DNA from: Teichococcus rhizosphaerae
GTDB taxonomy: Bacteria; Pseudomonadota; Alphaproteobacteria; Acetobacterales; Acetobacteraceae
Direction: 5' to 3'
NCBI RefSeq assembly: GCF_002631185.1
Contig: NZ_PDNU01000008.1
Span: 1 to 64,000, forward strand
DNA: 64,000 nucleotides
In this document: piece by piece, positions 27,983-37,801 of the stretch
Layout: the number at the start of each line of letters is the position of its first letter
How positions within the stretch are numbered: the stretch's first letter is position 1
Position numbers and translations under genes: made by a program
Notes under the pieces: generated by a model
Database searches by the model: none
Told to the model about the DNA's origin: nothing
What the model saw: only the letters and a program-made list of their open reading frames with translations

Positions 27983-29485
27983 ATGCTTTCCGAGAGCCTG
28001 CGCCACGACGCCCTTGCCAGCCGCCTGATGAGCGCCGAGGAGGCGGCGAGCCTGATCCGCCCCGGCTCGGTGGTGGGCCTCAGCGGCTTCACCCGCGCGG
28101 GCGATGCCAAGGCGGTGCCCGCCGCCCTCGCCCGCCGCGCCGATGCGGCGGGGCTTGGCCTGACCCTCGCCACCGGCGCCTCGCTCGGCCACGGCACGGA
28201 TGGCGCGCTGGCCGAGGCCGGCGCGCTGGCCCGCCGCTACCCCTTCCAGGTCGATCCCCGCCTGCGCCGCGCCATCAATGCCGGCGAGGTGCTGTATCTC
28301 GACCACCACCTGTCGGAGACGGCCGACCTGCTGCGCGCGGGCCACCTGCCGCGCCCGGACGTGGTGGTGATCGAGGCGGTCGCGGTGCATGGGCAGGGCA
28401 TCGTGCCGACCACCTCCGTCGGCAACTCGGCCGCCTTCCTGGAGCACGGCCCACAGGTCATCGTCGAGCTGAACGCGGCGCAGCCGGCGGCGCTGGAGGG
28501 GGTGCACGACATCGCCACCCCCGCCGCCTGGGGCAAGCGCCTGCCGCTCGGCATCCTGGAGCCGGCGGACCGGGTGGGCCTTCCCTACCTCCCGCTGGAC
28601 CCGCGCAACATCCTGGGCGTCGTCCGCACCGAGGCGGAGGACAGCCCGGCCAAGGCGGAGCCAGTGGACGCGACCAAGGCCGCCATCGCCGGCCACCTGC
28701 TGGAATTCCTGGCGCGGGAGGTGCGGCAGGGCCGGCTGACCAGTTCCCTCGCTCCCCTCCAGGCGGGCATCGGCAGCGTGGCCAATGCGGTGCTGGGCGG
28801 CTTCGCCAACGGCCCCTTCAGCCGGATCACCATGTACAGCGAGGTGCTGCAGGACAGCACCTTCGACCTGATCGACGCCGGGCGCCTGGTCTTCGCCTCC
28901 GGCTCCTCCATCACCCTCGGCCAGCGGCAGGACGCGCTGCGCGACTTCGCCCGCTACAGGGACCGGCTGGTGCTGCGCCCGCAGGAGATCACCAATTCGC
29001 CGGAGGTGCTGCGGCGGCTCGGCGTCATCGCGCTCAACACGGCGCTGGAGGTGGACATCTACGGCAATGTCAACTCCACCCATGTGAACGGCTCGGACAT
29101 GCTGAACGGCATTGGCGGCTCGGGCGACTTCGCGCGCAACGCCAGGCTGTCGGTGTTCGTCACGCCTTCCGTGGCGAAGGGCGGCGCGCTCTCGCGCATC
29201 GTGCCGATGGCCAGCCATGTGGACCATGGCGCGCAGGACGTGGACGTGGTGGTGACGGAGCAGGGCCTGGCCGACCTGCGCGGCCTCGCCCCGCGCGAGC
29301 GCGCGGAGCGCATCATCGGCCAGTGCATGCATCCGGACTTCCGGCCGCTGGGGCGGGACTATTTCCGCGCCGCCTGCAGGCGCGGCGGGCATGCGCCGCA
29401 CCTCCTGGAGGAGGCGCTCTCCTGGCACCTGCGGGCGCAGCAGACGGGCAGCATGCTGCCCGCGGCGCGGCGGCGGGCGGGCTGA
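27983..29485 (+). CDS. aarC: Succinyl-CoA:acetate CoA-transferase
   Basis: This 500-residue protein is a class I CoA-transferase of the acetyl-CoA hydrolase/Cat1 group. AarC of Acetobacter moves CoA from succinyl-CoA to acetate and closes a TCA cycle variant that gives acetic acid resistance. The catalytic Glu lies in YSEVLQD (Glu287). GSVVGLSGFTRAGDAK near residue 28 and the C-terminal VTEQGLADLRGLAPRERA are family marks. The gene is divergent from a LysR gene that may control it. A plain acetyl-CoA hydrolase role is an alternative, but the length and motifs favour the transferase. Confidence 0.88.
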   Translation: MLSESLRHDALASRLMSAEEAASLIRPGSVVGLSGFTRAGDAKAVPAALARRADAAGLGLTLATGASLGHGTDGALAEAGALARRYPFQVDPRLRRAINAGEVLYLDHHLSETADLLRAGHLPRPDVVVIEAVAVHGQGIVPTTSVGNSAAFLEHGPQVIVELNAAQPAALEGVHDIATPAAWGKRLPLGILEPADRVGLPYLPLDPRNILGVVRTEAEDSPAKAEPVDATKAAIAGHLLEFLAREVRQGRLTSSLAPLQAGIGSVANAVLGGFANGPFSRITMYSEVLQDSTFDLIDAGRLVFASGSSITLGQRQDALRDFARYRDRLVLRPQEITNSPEVLRRLGVIALNTALEVDIYGNVNSTHVNGSDMLNGIGGSGDFARNARLSVFVTPSVAKGGALSRIVPMASHVDHGAQDVDVVVTEQGLADLRGLAPRERAERIIGQCMHPDFRPLGRDYFRAACRRGGHAPHLLEEALSWHLRAQQTGSMLPAARRRAG

Positions 29486-29510
29486 GCCGCCACGCCGCCA
29501 GGGCGGCTCA
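29483..29510. terminator. Bidirectional hairpin carrying both stop codons
   Basis: TGAGCCGCC (29483-29491) and GGCGGCTCA (29502-29510) form a 9-bp stem. The first TGA is the stop of the CoA-transferase gene and the complement of the last TCA is the stop of the tolC-type gene, so one hairpin ends two convergent genes. Confidence 0.6.
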
Positions 29511-30917
29511 CCGCCCCGAATAGTCCCCCGTGCCGAACCAGCGGGAGCGGACGGTGTTGTAGTAGGCCTCCATGTCGTACTGGGCGACGGGGAGGGCGAG
29601 GTCGCGGGCGGTGAGGCGGCCCACCGAGCCGGCGAGGTTGTAGCTGGCGGTGACCACGTCGGAGAGCGCCTGCACCAGGGTGACGCGGGCGTTGAGCAGC
29701 TCCTGCTCGGCGTTCAGCACGTCGAGCGTGGTGCGGCTGCCCACCACCGCCTCGCGCTGCACGCCGTCGAGCGCGATCTCGGCGGCGCGGATCTGCGCCC
29801 GCACGCTCTCCACCTGGGCGCGGGCCGATTGCAGCCCCTCCCAGGCCTGCGTCGCCTGCTGCATCGCCTGGCGGCGCTGGTCGTCCACCACCTGCCGCAG
29901 CCGCACCGCATCCTGCCGCGCCTGCCGCACCGCCGCGTGCTCGGCCCCGCCCTGGTAGAGCGGCACCGACAGGTTGGCGGTGATCTGCTGGCCGGTGCCG
30001 CGCGTGCCCGGCTGCTGCTGGTTGTCCGAGCGGAAGGCCTGCGCCTGCACGCTCACCGTCGGCAGCAGCGCCGACATCTGCACGTCCACCGCGTCCCGCG
30101 CCGCCGCCTCGTCGAACAGCGCCGCCACCACGGCCGGGTTGTTGCGCATCGCAACCTCCCGCGCCTCGGCCTCCGCCCGCACCGGCACGCCAAGCGGCTG
30201 CGGCGCCACCAGCCGCTCGGGCGAGAGGCCCACCACGCGGCGGAAGGTCGCCCGGCTGGTCTGCAGCGTGCCCTCGGCATTGGCCCGCGCCGAGCGCGCG
30301 CCGGCCAGCCGGCTCTCCGCCTGCGCCACGTCGGTGCGGGTGATCTCGCCCACCCGGAAGCGCTCATTGGTCGCGTCCAGCTGCCGCTGCAGCACCTGCA
30401 CGTTGTTGACGTTCAGCCGCAGCGTCTCCTGGTCGCGGATCACCGCCACATAGGCCGAGACCACATCCGCCAGCACCTGCTGCTCCGCCGCCAGCAGCCG
30501 CGCCCGCTGCGCCAGCACCTGGTTCTCCGCCCGCCGGGTCTGCGACACCGTCCGCCCGCCATTGTAGAGCGGCTGCGTCACGGTGGCCTGCACCCCCGCC
30601 GTCTGCCGGTTCACGTCGTTGTAGATGCCCCGCGTGGTGCCGAACGCATCCGTCACGCGCTGCCGCACCTGCCCGTCCACATAGCCGGCATTGCCCGCCA
30701 CCACCACGCTCGGCCGCCACCCCGCCAGCGCCTGCGGCACGTTCTCGTCCACCACCCGCAGCTGCGCCCGCTGCGTCTGCAGCACCGGGTTGTTCGCATA
30801 GGCCTGGCTCAGCGCCTCCTGCAGCGTCTGCGCCACAGCCACCCCAGAACCCAGCAGCGGCAGCAACACCACCACACCAGCCACAACCGGACGCAGCACC
30901 GGAGAAAACACTTTCAT
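29508..30917 (-). CDS. tolC: TolC family outer membrane channel
   Basis: TolC-type trimers span the outer membrane and periplasm and give RND and type I pumps an exit. This 469-residue protein has a signal peptide (cleavage near AVAQ, residue 29) and two outer-membrane-efflux repeats of long helices, beginning LQEALSQAYANNPVLQTQRA and ending with the second repeat near residue 420. It is last in a minus-strand unit behind a TetR gene and a small lipoprotein gene, opposite to the adaptor and pump genes. The channel partner of the pump is thus encoded at the same locus but on the other strand. Confidence 0.93.
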   Translation of the reverse strand: MKVFSPVLRPVVAGVVVLLPLLGSGVAVAQTLQEALSQAYANNPVLQTQRAQLRVVDENVPQALAGWRPSVVVAGNAGYVDGQVRQRVTDAFGTTRGIYNDVNRQTAGVQATVTQPLYNGGRTVSQTRRAENQVLAQRARLLAAEQQVLADVVSAYVAVIRDQETLRLNVNNVQVLQRQLDATNERFRVGEITRTDVAQAESRLAGARSARANAEGTLQTSRATFRRVVGLSPERLVAPQPLGVPVRAEAEAREVAMRNNPAVVAALFDEAAARDAVDVQMSALLPTVSVQAQAFRSDNQQQPGTRGTGQQITANLSVPLYQGGAEHAAVRQARQDAVRLRQVVDDQRRQAMQQATQAWEGLQSARAQVESVRAQIRAAEIALDGVQREAVVGSRTTLDVLNAEQELLNARVTLVQALSDVVTASYNLAGSVGRLTARDLALPVAQYDMEAYYNTVRSRWFGTGDYSGR

Positions 30918-30970
30918 GGGCGGACAACCTTCATCGGGAATCGGCAGGGCATCGGGGTCACGGAGCGCGT

Positions 30971-31201
30971 TCAGGGCGCACGGGGCGGCGTCTCCGCCTG
31001 CAATCCGTCCGCCCAGATATTGCCCGGCTCCGGGCGGAGCGGCGCAAGGCCGCCCGTCTCGCCCCGCACCGCGCTCAGCGTGCTGCCGGCTGGCACGCCG
31101 GGCACCGCCTCGCCAGATGCCCCGCCCCCTGATGCCCCACAGGCCGCGACCAGGCAGGGCAGGCCCGCCAGAAGGCCGATTCGCAGGAAGCTCCGCATCA
31201 T
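30971..31201 (-). CDS. Small lipoprotein within the efflux locus
   Basis: This 76-residue protein has a signal peptide with a lipobox, LVAAC, so Cys near residue 20 would be lipidated. The mature part is short, rich in Gly, Pro and Ala, and probably unstructured. I do not recognise a family. Its ATG ATG start overlaps the TGA of the TetR gene, so translation is coupled, and the TolC-type gene follows 53 bp later. This placement suggests a role in or control of the efflux pump, but there is no direct evidence. The frame extends upstream into the TetR gene, which is not used. Confidence 0.7.
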   Translation of the reverse strand: MMRSFLRIGLLAGLPCLVAACGASGGGASGEAVPGVPAGSTLSAVRGETGGLAPLRPEPGNIWADGLQAETPPRAP

Positions 31202-31833
31202 TTCTCTCCTCCGGAAACGGGCCGGGCGGCGACGCAGTCCAGGAAGGACCGTATGGCGTCGCTCACTTCTCCCGAAAGGGTGAAGTCCGCCTCGCCACGC
31301 AACCATTCATGCAGCAAGCCGCTGATCAGCGCATAAAGAAACAGGGCCGCGCGCTCGGGCGGCCAGGCTGGCGAAAGGTCGCCGCGCTCGGCCACTTCCT
31401 GGAAGCGCCGGCGCAGCGTCTCGCGGATCTCGGTATCGGCCTGGCGGCGGCGCTGCAGGGCGGGCGCCATCTCGGCCACATACTCGCAACGCTGCAGCAT
31501 GATCGTCAGCAGGCGCCGCCGGCGCGGGTTCTCCTCGAAATCCTTCATGGCGGCGGTGATGGCGCAGGCCATCGACTGGAGCGATCCATCCTCCTCGATG
31601 CAGAGGCGGTCCTTCACCTCGTCCTGCAACAGGACGAGGCGCTCGTCGAGTGCCAGGAACAGGCCCAGCTTGTCACGGAAATGCCAATGCACCGCCCCCC
31701 TGGTGCAGCCCGCCACGCGGGCCACCTCGTCGAGGGAGGCACGGGCGACGCCACGATCCAGGAAGACCTGCTCGGCCGCGTCGAGGAGAGCCTCGCGCGT
31801 CTCGTCGGCTTCCTGTTTTGTGCGTCGCGCCAT
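31198..31833 (-). CDS. acrR: TetR/AcrR family efflux regulator
   Basis: This 211-residue repressor has an N-terminal helix-turn-helix (ALLDAAEQVFLDRG, ASLDEVARVAGCTRGAVHWHF) close to AcrR/TtgR proteins, and a helical ligand-binding domain. The Met at 31833 is chosen; the extra 13 upstream codons lie in the operator region. It is divergent from the adaptor gene and first in a unit with the lipoprotein and tolC genes, so it probably represses both directions until a drug binds. The stop overlaps the next start (ATGATGA). Confidence 0.92.
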   Translation of the reverse strand: MARRTKQEADETREALLDAAEQVFLDRGVARASLDEVARVAGCTRGAVHWHFRDKLGLFLALDERLVLLQDEVKDRLCIEEDGSLQSMACAITAAMKDFEENPRRRRLLTIMLQRCEYVAEMAPALQRRRQADTEIRETLRRRFQEVAERGDLSPAWPPERAALFLYALISGLLHEWLRGEADFTLSGEVSDAIRSFLDCVAARPVSGGEK

Positions 31834-31841
31834 TTCCAACC

Positions 31842-31887
31842 TTGTAGCTGTGTTACTGTCCTTTATATACATACTTGAAGGTATCTT
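31842..31887. promoter_or_regulatory. Divergent promoter and TetR operator candidate
   Basis: On the plus strand TTGTAG (31842-31847) and TATATA (31864-31869), 16 bp apart, form a promoter for the adaptor gene. TACATAC-N6-GTATCTT (31868-31887) overlaps the -10 box and resembles the AcrR/TtgR operator half-sites (TACATAC facing GTATGTA), with four of seven positions symmetrical. A repressor there would block the adaptor and probably its own gene. Confidence 0.55.
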
Positions 31888-31931
31888 TACAAGCCGCAGG
31901 CCATGCCGCGGAACACTTCCCTGGAGGATCC

Positions 31932-33110
31932 ATGCAGCTCCTGCATCGTCGCGGGATAGCCGCTCTTGGCCTGCTTCTGCTGGCCGGCCCCGCCCTGGCC
32001 CAGATGCCCGGCGGCCCCCCGCCGGCCGTCGGGGTCGCGCCGGTGGCCAAGCGCGCCATCACCGAGACCAACGAGTTCATCGGCCGTGTCGAGGCCACCG
32101 ACCGGGTGGAGCTGATGGCGCGCGTCACGGCCTTCCTGGAGAAGCGCGAGTTCAACGAGGGCGCGGAGGTGAAGCAGGGCGACCTGCTGTTCCGCCTGGA
32201 GCGCGGCCCCTTCGAGGCGCAGCTCCAGGTCGCCCGTGCCGGCGTGGCCGAGGCCGAGGCCCAGCTCCAGAACGCCAATGTGACGCTGAACCGCGCCCAG
32301 GCCCTGCTCAACACCGTGGCCGGCCAGCGCTCCACCGTCGACACCGCCCTGGCGGCGCAGCGCAGCGCCCAGGCGCAGGTGCTGTCCGCCCAGGCGCAGG
32401 AGCGGCAGGCGCAGATCAACCTCGACTACACCGAGATCCGCGCCCCCATCTCGGGCCGCATCGGCCGCGCGGCGGTGACGCCGGGCAATGTGGTGGCCCT
32501 CTCCTCCGGCCCCCTGGCGGTGATTGTCAGCCAGGACCCGATGTATGTCTCCTTCACCGTGCCGATGCGCACCATGCTGCAACTGCGCGACCGCTATGCG
32601 AGCCGGGGCGGGCTGAACGCCGTGACGGTGAAGCTGCGCCTGCCGGATGGCCGCATGTACGGCCAGGCCGGCAAGCTCGATTTCATCGACGTCAGCGTCG
32701 GCCAGGACACCGACAGCATCGCCGTACGCGGCCGCATGCCCAACCCGCCCATCGCCGGCAACCCGGGCGCCGGGCGCGAGCTGACCGCCAACCAGTTCGT
32801 CACCGTGGTGCTGGAGGCGGTGGAGCCGGTGCAGCTCCTGACCGTGCCGCGCGTGGCGGTGAGCACCGACCAGCAGGGCGACTTCGTCTATGTGATCGGC
32901 CAGGGCAACAAGGCCGAGCGCCGTGCCGTGCGCCTCGGCTCGCAGTCCACCCCCACCCTCGCGGTCATCTCGGAGGGGTTGAAGGAAGGCGAGCAGGTGG
33001 TGGCGGAAGGCCTGCAGCGCGTGCGGCCGAACGCGGAGGTGAACCCCGCGCCAGTCCAGCAGCCGGGCCAGCAGCCGGGCGGCGCCTCGGCGCAGCGCCA
33101 GGGGGGCTGA
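31932..33110 (+). CDS. acrA: RND efflux periplasmic adaptor (AcrA/MexA type)
   Basis: This membrane fusion protein (392 aa) bridges the RND pump to the TolC channel. It has a signal peptide ending near ALAQ (residue 24) without a lipobox Cys, so unlike E. coli AcrA it seems not to be lipidated. Domains in order: first lipoyl half and helical hairpin (about 60-170), second lipoyl half with [19 protein letters not shown] near 175, beta barrel, and a membrane-proximal domain. The tail is rich in Gln, Pro and Gly. GGAGG is 5 bp upstream of the ATG. The pump gene begins 4 bp after its stop. Confidence 0.93.
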   Translation: MQLLHRRGIAALGLLLLAGPALAQMPGGPPPAVGVAPVAKRAITETNEFIGRVEATDRVELMARVTAFLEKREFNEGAEVKQGDLLFRLERGPFEAQLQVARAGVAEAEAQLQNANVTLNRAQALLNTVAGQRSTVDTALAAQRSAQAQVLSAQAQERQAQINLDYTEIRAPISGRIGRAAVTPGNVVALSSGPLAVIVSQDPMYVSFTVPMRTMLQLRDRYASRGGLNAVTVKLRLPDGRMYGQAGKLDFIDVSVGQDTDSIAVRGRMPNPPIAGNPGAGRELTANQFVTVVLEAVEPVQLLTVPRVAVSTDQQGDFVYVIGQGNKAERRAVRLGSQSTPTLAVISEGLKEGEQVVAEGLQRVRPNAEVNPAPVQQPGQQPGGASAQRQGG

Positions 33111-33114
33111 TCGC

Positions 33115-36100
33115 GTGTTCTCTGCAATCTTCGTCGAGCGCCCGCGCCTCGCCATCGTCATCGCCATCGTGATGACGATCGCGGGCGCGCTGTCGCTCGC
33201 GCGCATTCCCGTCTCGCAGTTCCCCGACATCGTGCCGCCGCAGGTGCAGGTGACCGCCACCTACCCCGGCGCCTCGGCCGAGGTGGTGGAGCAGGCCGTC
33301 GCCCAGCCGCTCGAGGCGCAGGTCGTCGGCGTCGAGAACTCGATCTACATGCGCTCCAACAGCGGCAGCGACGGCAGCTACACGCTGAACGTCAGCTTCA
33401 CGTTGGGCAGCAACGCCGACATCAACACCGTCAACGTGAACAACCGCGTGCAGGCGGCGATGTCGCTGATGCCGACGGAGGTGCAGCAGCAGGGCATCCA
33501 GGTCCGCAAGCAGTCCTCCTCCATCCTGCAGGTGCTGTTCCTCTACGCCGACGAGGCGGGGCAGTACGACCCGCTGTTCCTGACGAACTACGCCACGCTG
33601 AACATCCTGGACGAGATCTCGCGCACCCCGGGCGTGGGCTCGGCCACGCTGTTCTCGCGCCAGAACTACGCCATGCGCATCTGGTTCGACACGGAGCGCC
33701 TGGTCAGCCTGAACCTTTCGCCCTCGGACATCATCAACGTCATCCGCACCCAGAACGTGCAGGCGCCGGCGGGCCGCATCGGCGCCCAGCCGGTGCCGAG
33801 CGACCAGGCGCTGCAGATGAACGTCCGCACCCAGGGCCGCCTGTCCACGCCCGAGCAGTTCGGCGACATCGTCATCCGCGCCAACCCCGACGGCTCGCTG
33901 CTGCGGGTGCGGGACGTGGCGCGGGTCGAGATGGGGCCGCAGAACCAGGACGTCAGCACCCGCCTGAACGGCCAGGACGGCGTCGGCATCGGCATCTACC
34001 TCGCCCCCGGCGCCAACGCGGTGAACGCCGCCGCCGCCGTGGGCGCGACGCTCGACCGCGTGCGCACCCGCATGCCGGAGAGCATGAGCGTCCGTCCCGT
34101 CTTCGACACCACCATCTTCGTCTCCGACACCATCCACGAGGTCATCAAGACGCTCGTGGAAGCCTTCGTGCTGGTGGGCGTGGTGGTGTTCCTGTTCCTC
34201 GGCAGCCTGCGCGCCACCATCATCCCCATCATCGCGGTGCCGGTCAGCCTGATCACCACCTTCGCGGTGCTGCTGGTGATGGGCTACTCGGCCAACACCG
34301 TCTCGCTGCTGGCCATGGTCCTGGCCATCGGCATCGTCGTCGACGACGCCATCGTGGTGGTCGAGAACGTCGAGCGGGTGATGGAGGAGGAGCCGGAGCT
34401 CTCGCCGGCCGAGGCCACCAAGAAGGCGATGGCGCAGATCACCGCGCCGATCATCGCCATCACCCTGGTGCTGCTCTCTGTCTTCGTGCCGATCGGCTTC
34501 ATCCCCGGCCTCTCGGGCGTGCTGTTCCGGCAGTTCGCGGTGACCATCTCGGTCGCCATGGTGATCTCGGCGATCAACGCGCTGACCCTCTCCCCCGCCC
34601 TCTGCGCCGTGCTTATGCGCCATGGCGGCGAGCGGCGCGGCATCATGGGCTGGATCAGCCGGCGCATCGACAATGTGCGCGACGGCTATGCCGGGCTGGT
34701 GCGGCGGCTGCTGCGGCTGGCCATTGTCAGCGTCGTGCTGGTCGGCGCCTTCGGCTTCGGCGCCTTCACCATCGCCGGCAAGGTGCCGCAGGGCTTCCTC
34801 CCCTCCGAGGACCAGGGCGCCTTCATCATCGCCTTCCAGCTGCCGGACGGCGCGGCGCAGCCGCGCACCAGCGCCGTGGTGGCGGAGCTGGAGAACCGGC
34901 TGAAGGACCTGCCGCAGGTGCGCGACGCCATCGCCATCGTCGGCTTCTCGCTGCTCGACGGCGGCGCCTCCTCCTCCGCCGCCACCATGTTCGTGCAGCT
35001 CAAGGAGTTCTCCGAGCGCACCGGGCCGGGCGACAACGTGCAGGCGCTGATCGGCCGGATCTTCATGGAGAGCCAGCAGATCCGCGGCGCGCAGATCATC
35101 CCGATCAACCTGCCGCCGATCATCGGCCTCTCGACCGGCGGCGGCTTCGAGTACCAGCTGGAAAGCCTGGAGGGCGCCGAGCCGGTGCAGATCGGCCAGG
35201 TGATGGGCGGGCTGCTGGCCGCGGCCAACCAGGACCCGCGGCTGACCCAGGTGTTCTCCACCTTCTCCGCCCGCGCCCCCTCGCTCTACCTCGACATCGA
35301 CCGCGAGAAGGCGCAGGCGCTGGGCCTCACCATGACGGACGTGTTCGCGGCGCTGCAATCCACGCTGGGCAGCAGCTTCGTGAACAACTTCAACCTCTAC
35401 GGCCGCACCTGGCAGGTTCTGGTGCAGGGCGAGGCAGAGGACCGGCGCAGCGAGGAGGATCTGTGGAAGATCCAGATCCGCAACTCGCGCGGCGTCATGG
35501 TGCCGCTGCGCGCCATCGCCACCGTGCGCACGGTGGTCGGGCCGCAGACCATCACGCGCTACAACAACTACCGCTCCATCACCATCCAGGGCAGCCCGGC
35601 CCCGGGCGTTTCCTCGGGCGCCGCGCTGCAGGCGATGGAGGAGATCTCCCGCAACACCCTGCCCGCCGGCTACACCTTCGAGTGGACCGGCACCGCCTTC
35701 CAGGAACGGCAGGCCCAGGGCCAGACGGTCTACATCCTGGCGCTGGCGGTGCTCTTCGCCTTCCTCTTCCTGGTGGCGCTGTATGAGAGCTGGGTGATCC
35801 CGATCCCGGTCCTGCTTTCCGTCACGGTGGGCATCATGGCCGGCGTCTGGGCGATCTCGCTCGCCGGGCTGTCGATGGACCTCTACGCGCAGATCGGCCT
35901 CGTCGTGCTGATCGCGCTGGCGGCCAAGAACGGCATCCTGATCATCGAGTTCGCCAAGGAGCAGCGGGAGGCGGGGCACACGATCCTGGAGGCGGCCGAG
36001 CTCGGCGCACGCCTGCGCTTCCGCGCCGTGATGATGACCTCCATCGCCTTCATCCTCGGCCTGGTGCCGCTGGTCTGGGCGAGCGGCGCCTCGATGCTGG

Positions 36101-36282
36101 CGCGGCGGGCCGTCTCCACCCCCGTCTTCGCCGGCATGATCGCGGCCTCCACCATCGGCATCTTCCTGATCCCGATGCTCTACGTCGTGTTCCAGAAGAT
36201 GCGCGAGGCGACGCATCGCCGCTTCGGCCGCGGCCGCCATGCCGAGGCCGGCGCTGGCGGACACGGCTCCGCCGCGCACTGA
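33115..36282 (+). CDS. acrB: RND multidrug efflux pump (AcrB/HAE1 type)
   Basis: This proton-driven inner-membrane transporter exports hydrophobic drugs. The 1055 residues show twelve transmembrane helices in two repeats with large periplasmic loops. The proton relay is intact: the Asp-Asp pair in [16 protein letters not shown] near 410, and Lys in [16 protein letters not shown] near 939. The start is GTG, 4 bp after the adaptor stop, with a GGGGGG tract upstream acting as ribosome binding site. The C-terminus is Arg/His-rich. Together with the adaptor and TolC-type genes a complete tripartite pump is encoded here. Confidence 0.95.
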   Translation: MFSAIFVERPRLAIVIAIVMTIAGALSLARIPVSQFPDIVPPQVQVTATYPGASAEVVEQAVAQPLEAQVVGVENSIYMRSNSGSDGSYTLNVSFTLGSNADINTVNVNNRVQAAMSLMPTEVQQQGIQVRKQSSSILQVLFLYADEAGQYDPLFLTNYATLNILDEISRTPGVGSATLFSRQNYAMRIWFDTERLVSLNLSPSDIINVIRTQNVQAPAGRIGAQPVPSDQALQMNVRTQGRLSTPEQFGDIVIRANPDGSLLRVRDVARVEMGPQNQDVSTRLNGQDGVGIGIYLAPGANAVNAAAAVGATLDRVRTRMPESMSVRPVFDTTIFVSDTIHEVIKTLVEAFVLVGVVVFLFLGSLRATIIPIIAVPVSLITTFAVLLVMGYSANTVSLLAMVLAIGIVVDDAIVVVENVERVMEEEPELSPAEATKKAMAQITAPIIAITLVLLSVFVPIGFIPGLSGVLFRQFAVTISVAMVISAINALTLSPALCAVLMRHGGERRGIMGWISRRIDNVRDGYAGLVRRLLRLAIVSVVLVGAFGFGAFTIAGKVPQGFLPSEDQGAFIIAFQLPDGAAQPRTSAVVAELENRLKDLPQVRDAIAIVGFSLLDGGASSSAATMFVQLKEFSERTGPGDNVQALIGRIFMESQQIRGAQIIPINLPPIIGLSTGGGFEYQLESLEGAEPVQIGQVMGGLLAAANQDPRLTQVFSTFSARAPSLYLDIDREKAQALGLTMTDVFAALQSTLGSSFVNNFNLYGRTWQVLVQGEAEDRRSEEDLWKIQIRNSRGVMVPLRAIATVRTVVGPQTITRYNNYRSITIQGSPAPGVSSGAALQAMEEISRNTLPAGYTFEWTGTAFQERQAQGQTVYILALAVLFAFLFLVALYESWVIPIPVLLSVTVGIMAGVWAISLAGLSMDLYAQIGLVVLIALAAKNGILIIEFAKEQREAGHTILEAAELGARLRFRAVMMTSIAFILGLVPLVWASGASMLARRAVSTPVFAGMIAASTIGIFLIPMLYVVFQKMREATHRRFGRGRHAEAGAGGHGSAAH

Positions 36283-36371
36283 GGCGGGGCACCGGGGACG
36301 GGGCACTGAGGGCGGGCTGGCGGGGCAACTCATCCCCATCCCGCCGGTTCACCCCGCACAGCAGGACAGAA

Positions 36372-36402
36372 GAGGGGGCGCCATCCTGCGTGGCGCCCCC
36401 TC
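36372..36402. terminator. Strong hairpin between the pump gene and ndh
   Basis: GAGGGGGCGCCA (36372-36383) and TGGCGCCCCCTC (36391-36402) form a perfect 12-bp stem with a 7-base loop. No T run follows. It is 90 bp past the pump stop and 20 bp before the ndh start, so it may end the efflux transcript or act in the ndh leader. Confidence 0.55.
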
Positions 36403-36421
36403 GCCGTATGGAGACGCGCGC

Positions 36422-37777
36422 ATGCCCGGCCCCGATGCCTCCCCCCGCCCGCTCTCGGTCGATCCCGCGCCGGCGCGGGCGGTGCCGGCCCGCATCGTCA
36501 TCGTGGGCGGCGGCGCGGGGGGCGTCCATCTGGCCACCCGGCTGGGCCGTGCCCTCGGCCGCCGCCGCCGCGCCGAGATCCTGCTGATCGACCGCGATTC
36601 GGCGCATATCTGGAAGCCGCTGCTGCACGAGGTGGCCGCCGGCACGCTGGACACGGGGCAGGAGCAGCTGGGCTTCGTCGTCCATGCCAGCCGGCACGGC
36701 TTCCGCTACCTGCCCGGCGAGATGGTGGGGCTGGACCGCGCAACGCGGCAGGTGAGGCTCGGCCCGCTGCGCGACCGCGCCGGCACCGAGGTGCTGCCGC
36801 CGCGCAGCGTGGAATACGACCTGCTGGTGCTGGCCGTGGGCAGCCGCGCCAATGATTTCGGCATCCCCGGCGTGCGCGAGCACTGCCACTTCATCGACAG
36901 CCGCGACCAGGCGGAGGACTTCAACACCGCGCTTCGCACCGAGGTGATCCGCTGCCTCGCCGCGGCGGATGGCGCGTCGCTCGACATCGCCATCGTCGGC
37001 GCGGGCGCCACGGGGGTGGAGCTGACGGCCGAGATCAACACCGCGCTCGACCTCGCGGCCGCCTATGGCTTCCCCGGCCTGCGGGACCGGCTGCGCCTGA
37101 CCCTGGTGGAGACGGCGCCGCGCATCCTGGGCGCCCTGCCCGAGCGCGTGGCGGAAGCCTCCCGCCAGGAGCTGGAGCGGCAGAAGGTCACGGTGCTGAC
37201 CGGCGCCCAGGTTGTCTCGGTGGATGCCGAGGGGCTGGCCCTGAAGGACGGGCGGCGCATCCCCGCCCGGCTGACGGTCTGGGCGGCGGGCGTCGCCGCG
37301 CCCGCCTTCCTGCACGGGCTGGACGGGCTGGAAAGCCAGCGCAACGGCCAGCTCGTGGTGCGCCCCACCCTGCAGACCTCACGCGACGATGCCGTCTTCG
37401 CCATGGGGGACTGCGCCTTCCTCGTCCCCGCCGGGCAGGAGCGGCCGCTCGGCGCGACCGCGCAGGTGGCGCAGCAGCAGGCCCGGCACCTGGCGCGTGC
37501 CATACCCGCCCTGCTGGACGGCCGGCCGCTGCCGGAATTCGCCTACCGGCACCGGGGCGCGCTGGTGGCGATCGGCCATTACAACGCCTTTGGCAGCCTC
37601 GGCCGGCGCGGGCTGCTGGGGGGCGGCACCTTCATCCAAGGGCGGGTCGCGCAGCTCAGCTACGCCTCGCTCTACCGGCAGCACCAGCTTGCGCTGCACG
37701 GCTTCTGGCGCTCCCTCCTGTTCTGGGCCTCCGACCTGCTGCGCCGCGCCAGCACCCCCGGCGTGCGGCTGGAATGA
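36422..37777 (+). CDS. ndh: Type II NADH dehydrogenase (NDH-2)
   Basis: NDH-2 passes electrons from NADH to quinone at the inner membrane face without pumping protons. The 451-residue protein has the FAD-binding IVIVGGGAGGVHLATRLG near residue 22, a second Rossmann motif DIAIVGAGATGVELTAEI near 188, and FAMGDCAF near 326. The C-terminal helices that attach NDH-2 to the membrane are present. The ATG at 36422 lies 10 bp after ATGGAG; the upstream frame runs through a strong hairpin and is rejected. It stands alone. Confidence 0.87.
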   Translation: MPGPDASPRPLSVDPAPARAVPARIVIVGGGAGGVHLATRLGRALGRRRRAEILLIDRDSAHIWKPLLHEVAAGTLDTGQEQLGFVVHASRHGFRYLPGEMVGLDRATRQVRLGPLRDRAGTEVLPPRSVEYDLLVLAVGSRANDFGIPGVREHCHFIDSRDQAEDFNTALRTEVIRCLAAADGASLDIAIVGAGATGVELTAEINTALDLAAAYGFPGLRDRLRLTLVETAPRILGALPERVAEASRQELERQKVTVLTGAQVVSVDAEGLALKDGRRIPARLTVWAAGVAAPAFLHGLDGLESQRNGQLVVRPTLQTSRDDAVFAMGDCAFLVPAGQERPLGATAQVAQQQARHLARAIPALLDGRPLPEFAYRHRGALVAIGHYNAFGSLGRRGLLGGGTFIQGRVAQLSYASLYRQHQLALHGFWRSLLFWASDLLRRASTPGVRLE

Positions 37778-37801
37778 GGCCGCGCCCGGCCCCGGCCCGC
37801 T

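Noticed and set aside
32965-36339. Minus-strand open frame of 1124 codons
   Set aside because: It is antisense to the RND pump gene, which has a full set of family motifs. The shadow product is His/Asp/Arg-rich and has no fold signature.
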